A stretch of DNA of 64,000 bases from Sediminibacterium sp. (GTDB taxonomy: Bacteria; Bacteroidota; Bacteroidia; Chitinophagales; Chitinophagaceae), in assembly GCA_016786865.1 (NCBI GenBank), contig JAEUVE010000018.1:188947-252946 (forward strand), given 5' to 3'. Both the position numbers and the translations under genes were made by a program. Shown here one piece after another: positions 34,449-42,755 of this stretch. A model generated the notes under the pieces. The model ran no database searches. It was not told where the DNA came from and was given only the letters and a program-made list of their open reading frames with translations. How positions within the stretch are numbered: position 1 is the stretch's first letter; each line of letters begins with the position of its first letter.

Positions 34449-35294
34449 ATGTTTCCACAACATTCAGACATACCGGTTGTAACACTTCCGTTGTTTCCAC
34501 TGCTGGATCAGCACCTGCTGAACCTGCTTCAACAGCTTAGTCCGGAAGAATGGAACCTGCCCACTATTGCAAAACAATGGACGGTTAAAGACATTGCGGC
34601 TCATTTGCTGGATGGCAATTTGCGTGGCCTTTCTTTTTCAAGAGACCGGTACTTTGGAGTGGATTCCGGGCCAATACATTCATACGAGGAACTGATTGTT
34701 TTTCTGAATAGCCTGAATCACCAATGGACAAACGCAGCCCAAAGACTTAGTCCTGCTTTGCTGATGGGCTTGCTGGAATGGTCGGGTAAACAATACCATG
34801 AACATTTGTGTACCCTGAATCCTTTCGACCATGCAATATTTGCAGTGGCCTGGGCAGGGCAGGAACAATCCGAAAACTGGTTTCATATTGCCCGGGAATA
34901 CACCGAAAAATACATTCACCAGCAACAGATCAGGGATGCCCTGGGAGCAGAACCGCTTTTTTCAGAGGAGCTGTTTCGGCCATTCATCCGCACATTCCTG
35001 TATGCACTTCCTGTTGCCTACAGGAACAGAACGGCGCCCAAGGGTACCATCATTGCCCTGCAAATAGGACAGGGGGCAGCCAACGAACACAGGATCCTCC
35101 GTACGAACAACGAATGGGTTTTAACCGAAGTATCCGAAGCGCAGGCAGCCGCTACTATTATCATGCAACCAGATACTGCCTGGAAACTTTTTTCGAAAGG
35201 CATTAGTCCGGAAACTGCTTTGGCGCAGGTAGCCATTTCAGGGGATAAAGATTTAGGTAGCATTGCACTGAATATGGTAGCTGTAATGGCTTAA
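34449..35294 (+). CDS. Maleylpyruvate isomerase N-terminal / DinB-like protein
   Basis: 281 residues, cytoplasmic. The N-terminal four-helix bundle (about 1-165) shows the DinB/MDMPI pattern: LLQQLSPEEWNLPTIAKQWTV is followed by DIAAHLLDGNLRGLS, where the AHLL histidine is the first metal ligand. The C-terminal part resembles the SCP2-like domain that follows it in mycothiol-dependent isomerases (ATIIMQPDTAWKLFSKG). Actinobacterial relatives use mycothiol; in bacillithiol-making bacteria DinB-fold enzymes act as bacillithiol transferases, so a thiol-dependent role is plausible here. Substrate unknown. Confidence 0.8.
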   Translation: MFPQHSDIPVVTLPLFPLLDQHLLNLLQQLSPEEWNLPTIAKQWTVKDIAAHLLDGNLRGLSFSRDRYFGVDSGPIHSYEELIVFLNSLNHQWTNAAQRLSPALLMGLLEWSGKQYHEHLCTLNPFDHAIFAVAWAGQEQSENWFHIAREYTEKYIHQQQIRDALGAEPLFSEELFRPFIRTFLYALPVAYRNRTAPKGTIIALQIGQGAANEHRILRTNNEWVLTEVSEAQAAATIIMQPDTAWKLFSKGISPETALAQVAISGDKDLGSIALNMVAVMA

Positions 35295-35318
35295 CCCGAC
35301 CTGAAGGATGTAACAGAA

Positions 35319-36077
35319 TTATGCGATGGTGTTCTGAATCAAATTGCGCAAGTATGCAGGAGCATGCTGCAATCTGCTGCCATACCAGCTGAATATTTCA
35401 CCGTCGACCAATCGTATTTTTGTGCCAGGTAATTCCTGTTGCAGTTCATCGATGTGTTTCTGCTGAAAAGGGTAGGGCTCAGAAGACAACAAGAGCAGTT
35501 CACAGCCTGACTGTTTTATTTGCTCAACATCAATTTCGGGATATCTTGTTTGATACCCGAATACATTGATCCATCCGCATCGCTGCATCAGGTCGTGAAT
35601 CATGGTATCGGATCCTACTGTCATATAGGGTTGCCGCCAGATCAGGTAACAGGCCCTGGTAGTTGGGTAGGATGCGCTGGTGCGGAACTGTTCCAATTCA
35701 AGGAACGAATGCCGGATGGCATGAACCATTGATGCGGCTCTTGCCTGTTTGTGAACGAGTTGCCCGATTGTTTCAATCATGATCAGGGCTTCTTCCAGAT
35801 TGGAAACATCCGTTACATGTACCGGTGCAATTTGCTCCAGGGCTTCCACCTGCGCTTTTACATTCTCTTCTTTATTGGCAATGATCAAGGTTGGCTGCAG
35901 GGCTTTTACTTTTTCAATAGCTACATTTTTGGTTCCACCGATTCTTGTTTTGGTGCGGAACCATTCGTCCGGATGAATGCAAAATTTGGTAATGCCGGTT
36001 ACTTCAACAGAAAGTCCCAAGTCGTACAGCAATTCTGTAATACTTGGGACCAGTGAAACAATGCTTTCTGTTGCCAT
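35319..36077 (-). CDS. BtuF-like helical-backbone metal/cobalamin-binding protein without signal peptide
   Basis: 252 residues. The fold of periplasmic substrate-binding proteins of BtuF type: IVSLVPSITELLYDLGLS at the N-terminus, then RIGGTKNVAIEKVKALQPTLIIA, and WINVFGYQTRYPEIDVEQI in the second lobe. It begins MATESIVSLVP with no signal peptide or lipobox, and no ABC permease or ATPase is adjacent. It directly abuts the cysteine synthase/CBS gene (stop and start contiguous), so the pair is co-translated. A cytoplasmic sensor or carrier role is possible; transport is not supported. Confidence 0.82.
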   Translation of the reverse strand: MATESIVSLVPSITELLYDLGLSVEVTGITKFCIHPDEWFRTKTRIGGTKNVAIEKVKALQPTLIIANKEENVKAQVEALEQIAPVHVTDVSNLEEALIMIETIGQLVHKQARAASMVHAIRHSFLELEQFRTSASYPTTRACYLIWRQPYMTVGSDTMIHDLMQRCGWINVFGYQTRYPEIDVEQIKQSGCELLLLSSEPYPFQQKHIDELQQELPGTKIRLVDGEIFSWYGSRLQHAPAYLRNLIQNTIA

Positions 36078-37433
36078 TTATTTTGCCAGGCTTTGAATAA
36101 CGTCGTACTTGGTTACAATATGATAATCGCCTTTTTCATCTTTTGCCAGTACCGCGCCGTTTTCTTTGGTAATCAGGGTGCCGATTTTTTCGACCGGTGC
36201 ACCAAAATCCACTACCGGGAAAGGAGCTTCCATTACACTCTCTACACTCGCATTTTTAATATCGGAGTTATGGAATACTTTCAGGAAAAGACCCACTTCA
36301 CTGATGCTGCCCACTTGCTCACCATCCCTCATAACAGGTATATGCTCAATATCATATTTTTTCATGAGCTCAACAGCTTCTGATACCGTTTGCTCCGGTG
36401 ATACATGAATGAGTTTTTTTCCGGCTCTTCCGCTCACAATGTCTTTGAAGCTTTTTACATCCAGGAATCCGCGCTCCATCATCCACTGGTCGTTGTAAAT
36501 TTTTCCTACATAACGGCTGCCATGATCGTGGAATACACAAACCACCAGACTGTTTTCGTCCAGCTGGTCTTTCAGTTGCATCAATCCCTGCAAACAGCTT
36601 CCGGCACTGTATCCGCAGAACAAACCTTCTTCTTTGGCAATTCTGCGTGCCATAACTGCTCCGTCTTTATCGGTTACCTGCTCAAAATGATCTATTACGC
36701 TCATGTCGTAGTTCTCCGGAACAAAGTCTTCGCCAAATCCTTCGCTGATATAAGGATGTACAAAACTCATATCTACCTTACCGGTTTTGTAATAGTTGGT
36801 CAGCAGGGAACCATACACATCAATTGCCCATACTTTGATGTTCGGATTTTTCTCTTTGAGGTACATGGCTGTTCCGGTAATAGTACCACCGGTTCCTGCC
36901 GTACACACAAAATGGGTGATCTTTCCTTCGGTCTGTTCCCAGATTTCCGGACCGGTGCTTTCATAATGCGCCTGCCGGTTGGCCAGGTTATCGTATTGGT
37001 TCATGTACACCGAGTTGGGAATTTCTTTTCCCAATCTTTTGGCTACACTGTAATAACTGCGCGGATCGTCGGGCATCACATTGGTAGGGCAGACAATCAC
37101 TTCTGCACCCACTGCTTTTAAGATATCTGCTTTTTCTTTGGATTGCTTATCTGTGGTTACAAAAATGCATTTGTATCCCTTTACGCAGGCTGCAAGCGCC
37201 AGCCCCATACCGGTGTTGCCACTGGTACCTTCGATGATGGTGCCACCTGGCTTTAAACGGCCATCCTGCTCGGCCACTTCCACCATTTTCAATGCCATGC
37301 GGTCTTTGATGGAATTGCCTGGGTTAAAATAATCCACTTTGGCCAATACAGTGCCCGGTAAATCTTTGGTAATCTTATTCAGTTGAATCATCGGGGTATT
37401 GCCGATGGTTTCCAATACATTTTTCTTCCACAT
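36078..37433 (-). CDS. PLP-dependent cysteine synthase / cystathionine beta-synthase with CBS pair
   Basis: 451 residues. Fold type II PLP enzyme: PLP lysine in NPGNSIKDRMA (about 42), phosphate-loop SGNTGMGLA, and GTGGTITGTAMYL. The C-terminal 120 residues are two CBS domains (SPEQTVSEAVELMKKYDIEH, then VMEAPFPVVDFGAPVEKIGTL). This is the architecture of cystathionine beta-synthase (SAM-regulated in animals) and of many bacterial cysteine synthases with CBS pairs. No haem motif (CPGG) is present. Either activity is possible. It lies after the lipid operon and just before the BtuF-like gene. Confidence 0.9.
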   Translation of the reverse strand: MWKKNVLETIGNTPMIQLNKITKDLPGTVLAKVDYFNPGNSIKDRMALKMVEVAEQDGRLKPGGTIIEGTSGNTGMGLALAACVKGYKCIFVTTDKQSKEKADILKAVGAEVIVCPTNVMPDDPRSYYSVAKRLGKEIPNSVYMNQYDNLANRQAHYESTGPEIWEQTEGKITHFVCTAGTGGTITGTAMYLKEKNPNIKVWAIDVYGSLLTNYYKTGKVDMSFVHPYISEGFGEDFVPENYDMSVIDHFEQVTDKDGAVMARRIAKEEGLFCGYSAGSCLQGLMQLKDQLDENSLVVCVFHDHGSRYVGKIYNDQWMMERGFLDVKSFKDIVSGRAGKKLIHVSPEQTVSEAVELMKKYDIEHIPVMRDGEQVGSISEVGLFLKVFHNSDIKNASVESVMEAPFPVVDFGAPVEKIGTLITKENGAVLAKDEKGDYHIVTKYDVIQSLAK

Positions 37434-37482
37434 ATAAAACTAACGCTTGTTTGTACAAAGGTATTGTTTTGAGTTGATGCGC

Positions 37483-38058
37483 TTACGCTTTCAGGCTACG
37501 GTCTGGCGAAAATTTTTCGGGATACTTTGGGGTAATGGTGCTGTAAAAGGCATTCATCTCTTCCAGGGTTTGCTCCAGTGTTTCCGGATAAATCACTTTG
37601 CCCAGCCCTGCCACCTTGCGCCCATAATCAATATATCCCAGAACAATCGGAACATTGGCTGAACGGGCAACATGAAAGAATCCGGTTTTCCACTGGTCGT
37701 TTCTGCTGCGGGTACCCTCAGGGGTAATAGCGATGATCAGTTCCTCATTGTTGTTGAATAATTCGGTCATACCCTCCACAAAACTGGGGCGGTTGCCATC
37801 TTTTCGGGGAGAGCGGTCAATGGCGATTCCACCTAGCGGTTTCAGCAGCAGGCTGAATGGGAAACGCATCCATTCCTGCTTGATGGTGAACCGGATCCGC
37901 AAACGGTATACGCTAAATGCCGCCATCATATAATACAAGTCCCAATTGCTGGTATGGGGTGCGGCAATCACAATGCATTTGTTGATGGATGGAGGTAAAT
38001 GCTCATCAATTGTCCATCCTGTATTCTTCAACAGAAAACATACTAATTTTCGAATCAT
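37483..38058 (-). CDS. Lysophospholipid acyltransferase (PlsC-like)
   Basis: 191 residues. The acyltransferase motif HX4D reads APHTSNWDLYY (about 33-43), and the glycerol-phosphate-binding motif reads TPEGTRSRNDQWKTGF (about 110). No clear N-terminal membrane anchor beyond a short hydrophobic start. It follows plsX by 18 bases on the same strand, so it belongs to the phospholipid operon. It could be the 1-acyl-glycerol-3-phosphate acyltransferase or act on another lysolipid or ornithine lipid; the small size makes the precise substrate uncertain. Confidence 0.88.
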   Translation of the reverse strand: MIRKLVCFLLKNTGWTIDEHLPPSINKCIVIAAPHTSNWDLYYMMAAFSVYRLRIRFTIKQEWMRFPFSLLLKPLGGIAIDRSPRKDGNRPSFVEGMTELFNNNEELIIAITPEGTRSRNDQWKTGFFHVARSANVPIVLGYIDYGRKVAGLGKVIYPETLEQTLEEMNAFYSTITPKYPEKFSPDRSLKA

Positions 38059-38076
38059 GTGTAGTGCGGATTGGCG

Positions 38077-39021
38077 TTATGGCCTGAAAGACTCTGCTAT
38101 CTTGGTGCAGAGATTGCAGGAAAGCATTTTCTCAGCCACTTTGATCATGTTGCTGAATGCTTTTGCAGTGCTGATGCCATGTCCTATGATGACAGGCTTG
38201 GCTACACCCAGTACCGGGGTGCCACCATAGTTTTCGTAATGGAAGCGCTGAAGGTAACTGTCTTCGCCTAAACCTCTTTGCTGGGCGATATCATAAAATG
38301 ATTCCGCCATTTTCAGCACAATATTGCCGGTAAAACCATCGCAGACCATTACATCGGCCTTATCGTTGAAGAAATCTCTTCCTTCTATGTTCCCGACGAA
38401 ACGAATTTGCTGATTTTCTTTGAGCAGGGGATAGGTGGATTGTGCCAGCAGATTGCCCTTGCCTTCTTCTTCACCTACATTCACCAGTCCGATTGCCGGG
38501 TTGCTGATGCCCAATATATTTTCGGCATAAAGGGAACCGAGTATGGCAAACTGGTTCAGTAATTCCGGTTTGCAATCTGCATTCAGACCAACATCGAGCA
38601 GCACACCGGTTCCTCCGTTCAGTTTGGGGATGATGGTGGCAATCGTAGGCCTGCTTACGCCTTCAATTGGTTTAATGCTGAACATTGCACCTACTAGCAT
38701 AGCGCCGGTATTACCTGCACTGATGAATGCATCTATCTTGCCGGTAGCAAGCATATGAAAACCAATGGAAATAGAAGACTGCTGTTTCTCTTTGAGCGCC
38801 TTGGTGGGATGCTCATGATACCCAATTACTTCTGCTGCATGTATAAAATGCAAATTAGGTGAAGAAACCCGGTATTCCTCCATCAGAGGTTTTACCACAG
38901 CTTCATCACCTATGCAGTATATGTTTACTGAATCTGGCATATCAGACATAAATAGCTGAACACCTTTCACCGCCTCAAGCGGTGCAAAATCTCCACCCAT
39001 CATGTCTAATCCTATATTCAT
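38077..39021 (-). CDS. plsX: Phosphate acyltransferase PlsX
   Basis: 314 residues. PlsX makes acyl-phosphate from acyl-ACP for PlsY (encoded at 6877). Family motifs: start MNIGLDMMGGDFAPLEAVKG, then ISAGNTGAMLVGA, LLDVGLNADCKPE and VMVCDGFTGNIVLKMAE. It lies in the conserved yceD-rpmF-plsX order. fabH, which often follows plsX elsewhere, is absent; a PlsC-like gene follows instead. Confidence 0.97.
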   Translation of the reverse strand: MNIGLDMMGGDFAPLEAVKGVQLFMSDMPDSVNIYCIGDEAVVKPLMEEYRVSSPNLHFIHAAEVIGYHEHPTKALKEKQQSSISIGFHMLATGKIDAFISAGNTGAMLVGAMFSIKPIEGVSRPTIATIIPKLNGGTGVLLDVGLNADCKPELLNQFAILGSLYAENILGISNPAIGLVNVGEEEGKGNLLAQSTYPLLKENQQIRFVGNIEGRDFFNDKADVMVCDGFTGNIVLKMAESFYDIAQQRGLGEDSYLQRFHYENYGGTPVLGVAKPVIIGHGISTAKAFSNMIKVAEKMLSCNLCTKIAESFRP

Positions 39022-39055
39022 TTCAGCAAGCTACTAATATAAATTGAACTAAAGG

Positions 39056-39250
39056 TTACGCTTTCAACGGTGCTTTTTCGGCAACCAGTTTACCCTTATA
39101 GAACAATTTACCTTCGCTCACGTGCGCACGATGGCGTACATGGGTTTCTCCTGTAGTGCTGTCTTTGCTCAGGGTAACTTCCTGGGCTACATAGTGTGTT
39201 CTTCTTTTAGCACTTCTCTGCTGTGAATGTCTGCGTTTTGGATTCGGCAT
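39056..39250 (-). CDS. rpmF: 50S ribosomal protein L32
   Basis: 64 residues. Starts MPNPKRRHSQQRSAKRRTHY, the family signature. The zinc CxxC pairs of some L32 proteins are absent (the C-minus form). It sits between the DUF177/YceD gene (28-base gap) and plsX (34-base gap), the widely conserved arrangement linking ribosome and lipid synthesis genes. Confidence 0.97.
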   Translation of the reverse strand: MPNPKRRHSQQRSAKRRTHYVAQEVTLSKDSTTGETHVRHRAHVSEGKLFYKGKLVAEKAPLKA

Positions 39251-39278
39251 TGATCAAAATTTATAGTATCAAAAAAAA

Positions 39279-39827
39279 TTATTCCAGGTCTTTAAATTTT
39301 TCCAGTCCCTTCCATACGGTAGGGGTGTCTTTTTGGGCATCTTCTTCCATCTTTCTCAACTTCTCCAGTACTTCTTTATTGCATTTGGGACCTCCTATTT
39401 CTTCCGGCTTACACATTTTCTGCAATGGTATGCTGAGGTTCACAAACTCATAAATCCAGTCTTCCAGATGCAAGTGGCTTTCTCCTCTGCTGATATAATA
39501 TATATCAGGGTCTTCTTCCTGATCATTCATGGTATCCGGTTCCTCCACCATCTTAACAATGATGTTGAACTCGTCCCAGAGCTGGAAGGAGAGGTTATTG
39601 CCACAACGGTCGCAGGCCGCATCCACTTTTCCGTCAACATCAAACTTTAACTGCATGAACCCGTTTTTCTTATCGAGTTGCAACTTGATATTGGCTTCAC
39701 AGTTTTTGAAATCCTGTTCACCGTATTTCGCAAAGAACTTGTCGTCCACCCTGTATTCATACACATGAACTCCCGGCTTTAAACCCACAAAAGCGATTTC
39801 AAATTCGCGCCGTTGACTCATATCCAC
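39279..39827 (-). CDS. DUF177 (YceD) family protein
   Basis: 182 residues. YceD family: conserved cysteines in DAACDRCGNNLSF (CxxC) and a second region near the C-terminus with KMCKPEEIGGPKCNKEVLE. Homologues are implicated in 23S rRNA accumulation (plants and E. coli YceD) and are always close to rpmF. The four cysteines could bind a metal. It heads the yceD-rpmF-plsX operon and has a consensus promoter. Confidence 0.92.
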   Translation of the reverse strand: MDMSQRREFEIAFVGLKPGVHVYEYRVDDKFFAKYGEQDFKNCEANIKLQLDKKNGFMQLKFDVDGKVDAACDRCGNNLSFQLWDEFNIIVKMVEEPDTMNDQEEDPDIYYISRGESHLHLEDWIYEFVNLSIPLQKMCKPEEIGGPKCNKEVLEKLRKMEEDAQKDTPTVWKGLEKFKDLE

Positions 39828-39841
39828 ATTTTAAGGGTTTG

Positions 39842-39873
39842 CAAAGGTAGAATAAACACCCCAATTTGCCAAA
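39842..39873 (-). promoter_or_regulatory. Consensus -33/-7 promoter of the yceD-rpmF-plsX operon
   Basis: On the minus strand TTTG (39873-39870), a 20-base spacer, then TACCTTTG (39849-39842), 14 bases before the yceD ATG. Confidence 0.8.
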
Positions 39874-39920
39874 GTAAACCGAAAAATACACCTGACCAAC
39901 CTTCTGCAAAGGAAGTTTAC

Positions 39921-39928
39921 TAGATTTA
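39921..39928 (+). promoter_or_regulatory. -7-like box (TAGATTTA) five bases from a start codon
   Basis: Seven of eight match to TAnnTTTG, ending five bases before ATG 39934. It predicts a leaderless or near-leaderless transcript. Confidence 0.4.
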
Positions 39929-39933
39929 CGGCC

Positions 39934-41055
39934 ATGCAACTGGCCCTGATCATCGATGAAAAACGGTTTAAAAAGACGATAATACTCTTTTTTGCGGCCT
40001 TTTTGGTGTATTTGGCCGGGTATTTCCCCGATTTTGTGGAAAAATGGTACGCGCAAGGATTTTATCCACTTTTTGGTAGTTTCCTCCGTATCTGCTTTGG
40101 CTGGCTTCCTTTCAGCGTGGGAGACCTGCTCTATTTTATACTAGGTGGCTGGTTACTGATTGTATGTGTGGGCTGGTTTGGTTCCGTCCGGAAAAACGGG
40201 CTATCTGTAGCCGGAACCACGGTATGGCTGGGCAAACTGTTCCGTTTTGCCTGTACGGCCTACCTGGTGTTTTACCTTTTCTGGGGATTGAATTACAACA
40301 GGCTGGGTATTGCGCACCAGTTGCCTGCTGCCAGAACCCTTTATACCAAAGCAGAGATCACGCAACTTACCCGCGACCTGATCGAACAGGCCAATGCCTG
40401 CAGGAGGGCACTGAAAGACACCCTGCTCCCGGAACCGGATATTCAGGGAATTTTTAGCAAAGCAGAAGAAAACTACCGGTCGCTGGCGCCTGTTTTTCCT
40501 TTTTTACAATACCATCACTCTTCGGTGAAACCAAGTTTGTATAATTCTATAGCCGATTATGTGGGTTTTACGGGATATTATGCCCCATTAACCGGGGAAG
40601 CGCAGGTAAGAACAGATTTGCCCAGGGTGATGCTGCCCTTTATTACCTCTCATGAAATTGCACATCAACTGGGCTATGCCAGTGAAAGTGAAGCCAGTTT
40701 TGTAGGTTACCTGGCAGCAACGGCTTCGCAGGATCCTTATTTCAGGTATTCGGTGTACCTGGATCTGCTTGGTTACGCCCAGGGGCAGGAGTTTTTGTTG
40801 TATGCCAAAGAAAACAGCTACAAAGCCTATGAGTCGGTACTGGCGGGCCACCGGAAACTTCTGGACTCCCTCGTGATCAAAGACCGTAAAGCCATCCGCG
40901 AGTTTTTTCTGCAAAGACAGAATCGGGTTGCCCCGGTTAGTTCCGATCTGTACGATCAATTCCTGAAGTGGAATAAACAATTGGCCGGCATCAACAGTTA
41001 TGATGAAGTGATCAGCTGGTTGATCGCTTACAAGAAAAAATATGGCAGCATTTAA
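39934..41055 (+). CDS. DUF3810 family membrane protein with HExxH motif
   Basis: 373 residues. Three hydrophobic helices in the first 125 residues (IILFFAAFLVYLAGYFPDF; FSVGDLLYFILGGWLLIV; LFRFACTAYLVFYLFWG), then a soluble domain with TSHEIAHQLGYASESEASF, where HEIAH followed by a Glu about 11 residues later fits a zincin-type metalloprotease site. DUF3810 is common in Bacteroidota and its function is unknown. It overlaps the downstream tspO gene by 14 bases, so the two are translationally coupled. Confidence 0.88.
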   Translation: MQLALIIDEKRFKKTIILFFAAFLVYLAGYFPDFVEKWYAQGFYPLFGSFLRICFGWLPFSVGDLLYFILGGWLLIVCVGWFGSVRKNGLSVAGTTVWLGKLFRFACTAYLVFYLFWGLNYNRLGIAHQLPAARTLYTKAEITQLTRDLIEQANACRRALKDTLLPEPDIQGIFSKAEENYRSLAPVFPFLQYHHSSVKPSLYNSIADYVGFTGYYAPLTGEAQVRTDLPRVMLPFITSHEIAHQLGYASESEASFVGYLAATASQDPYFRYSVYLDLLGYAQGQEFLLYAKENSYKAYESVLAGHRKLLDSLVIKDRKAIREFFLQRQNRVAPVSSDLYDQFLKWNKQLAGINSYDEVISWLIAYKKKYGSI

Positions 41056-41524
41056 ATTAAGCAATAAAGCAAAATTCCTGATAGCGGTTCTGGGAACAAT
41101 AGGGATAGGCTCTTTAGGTGGATTGTTTACCATTTCTGAGATACCTACCTGGTATTCGGGCCTGAACAAACCCAGCTTTAATCCGCCCAATAGTGTATTT
41201 GGACCTGTCTGGACATTGCTTTATACGCTGATGGGAATTTCCTTGTTCCTGATCTGGAAACTGCCTGCTTCTGCAGAAAGAAACCGATCCTTAAAAATAT
41301 TCGGTGTTCAGTTTGCCTTAAATTTTTGCTGGTCGCTCATTTTCTTCCGTTTCCACCTGATTGGTTGGGCATTGGTCGAAATTATGTTGATGTGGGGTTG
41401 CATCCTCTTTACCATCCTGTTTTTTTGGAAACAGTCTCGTACAGCCGCATTATTGCTGGTGCCTTATATTTTCTGGGTGAGTTTTGCCACGATTTTAACC
41501 GCTGCTATTTACCGGTTGAACTAG
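41042..41524 (+). CDS. TspO/MBR family protein
   Basis: 160 residues, five predicted membrane helices, as in the tryptophan-rich sensory proteins and the mitochondrial benzodiazepine receptor. Signatures: WYSGLNKPSFNPPNSVFGPVW and FALNFCWSLIFF. TspO proteins bind porphyrins or related tetrapyrroles; no light-harvesting genes are in view. It starts inside the DUF3810 gene (14-base overlap). Its stop and the stop of convergent dcd share the palindrome CTAG at 41521-41524. Confidence 0.93.
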   Translation: MAAFKLSNKAKFLIAVLGTIGIGSLGGLFTISEIPTWYSGLNKPSFNPPNSVFGPVWTLLYTLMGISLFLIWKLPASAERNRSLKIFGVQFALNFCWSLIFFRFHLIGWALVEIMLMWGCILFTILFFWKQSRTAALLLVPYIFWVSFATILTAAIYRLN

Positions 41525-42057
41525 AACTTGTTCTTCCACATCATGCTCTCCACAGGCTTGTTGGGCTGTCCGCTGTATTTGGCATTTGCTTTTTGGTTGT
41601 ACCTGGTGCCTATTTCTCCGTCTACCGGGAAATAGATCAATTGTCCGATCGGCATACCGGTGTATACTCTTACCGGTTGTTTGCAGGATATTTCCAGTGT
41701 CCAGTTGCCGCAGAAACCTACATCGCCTTTGCCGGCTGTAGCATGGATATCTATCCCCAGACGGCCTGTAGAGGATTTGCCTTCCAGGAACGGAACATGC
41801 GCATGCGTTTCGGTATACTCCAGGGTAACGCCCAGGTAAAATCCGCTTGGCTGTAATACATACCCATCCTCGGGTATTTCGAAGTATTCGATGGTATTGT
41901 GCTTTTTGGCATCCAGTACGGCGTCTTTGTACACCGCCAGCCATTTGCCAAGATGTACGTCGTAACTGTTGCTGCCCAGGTCTCCGCGGTCGTAAGGCTC
42001 AATTTTAATGGTGCCTTTTTCCATTTCTTCCAGTATGCGCAGATCACTTAAAATCAT
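41521..42057 (-). CDS. dcd: dCTP deaminase
   Basis: 178 residues. Trimeric enzyme of the dCTP deaminase/dUTPase superfamily that makes dUTP for thymidylate synthesis. Motifs: MILSDLRILEEMEKG at the start, EGKSSTGRLGIDIHATAGKG with the trimer-interface Arg/Ser and the catalytic-glutamate region, and the C-terminal KYSGQPNKPVES. It is convergent with tspO (4-base overlap) and divergent from the PPTase gene (64-base gap). Confidence 0.95.
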   Translation of the reverse strand: MILSDLRILEEMEKGTIKIEPYDRGDLGSNSYDVHLGKWLAVYKDAVLDAKKHNTIEYFEIPEDGYVLQPSGFYLGVTLEYTETHAHVPFLEGKSSTGRLGIDIHATAGKGDVGFCGNWTLEISCKQPVRVYTGMPIGQLIYFPVDGEIGTRYNQKANAKYSGQPNKPVESMMWKNKF

Positions 42058-42121
42058 TCCTTTACTTTTACAGTTGAAATATCTTTCTGATGCTGCAATA
42101 TATAAACCCTTAAATCTTTTT

Positions 42122-42754
42122 GTGCCGCTCTATTATCAACAAAATATCAACGACACAACCCGTTTGGCGGTTTGGAAGATCGAGGAAGACGCCGCTTTTT
42201 TTTTGAGAAAGGTTCCCCTGCACCTGCCTGTGGCTCATCCGCACAAGCAATTACAGCACCTTGCAGGACGTTACCTGCTGCCTTTTCTTTATCCCGATTT
42301 TCCGGTTTCGCTGATTGAAATTGCAGATACCCGAAAACCTTTTCTGCCACAGGAAGAATACCATTTTTCCATTTCACACAGCGGAAACTTTGCCGCTGCT
42401 ATTGTTAGCAGTACGCATCGGGTAGGGATTGATGCCGAAATGGTTACACCACGCGTAGCGCGAATCAAACATAAATTTTTACATCCCGACGAACTGGCTG
42501 CAATTGCCCATTTGCAAGGAGAGGATCTGGTTGCGCAGCTTACGGTTTTATGGAGTGCCAAGGAGGCTATGTTTAAATGGTGGGGGATGGGCGAGGTGGA
42601 TTTCAGTGAAGTGATGCGAACCGATCCTTTTGTACTGGAATCTTCCGGTATGATACAGGCATTGTTTCAGAAAAAAGGATTCAGCCAAACACTTGAACTA
42701 CCATACCGGCTCGAGGAAGGACTGAGTCTGGTTTGGGTAGCTACCTGCCCCTGA
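42122..42754 (+). CDS. 4'-phosphopantetheinyl transferase (Sfp-type)
   Basis: 210 residues, using GTG 42122 as start (PLYYQQNINDTTRLAVWKI follows). An ATG lies further up at 42008, but it sits inside the start of divergent dcd and gives non-family sequence. Sfp-type two-lobed enzyme that adds the CoA-derived arm to carrier proteins. Motifs: VGIDAEMV (the GxD of the metal site) and LWSAKEAMFKWWG (WxxKEA). The central FSISHSGNFAAA motif is typical. No polyketide or nonribosomal peptide genes are near; the partner may be fatty-acid ACP. Confidence 0.85.
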   Translation: MPLYYQQNINDTTRLAVWKIEEDAAFFLRKVPLHLPVAHPHKQLQHLAGRYLLPFLYPDFPVSLIEIADTRKPFLPQEEYHFSISHSGNFAAAIVSSTHRVGIDAEMVTPRVARIKHKFLHPDELAAIAHLQGEDLVAQLTVLWSAKEAMFKWWGMGEVDFSEVMRTDPFVLESSGMIQALFQKKGFSQTLELPYRLEEGLSLVWVATCP

Positions 42755-42755
42755 T

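Noticed and set aside
42008..42121. Upstream ATG start for the phosphopantetheinyl transferase
   Set aside because: It would overlap the beginning of divergent dcd and adds non-family residues. GTG 42122 gives the typical N-terminus.
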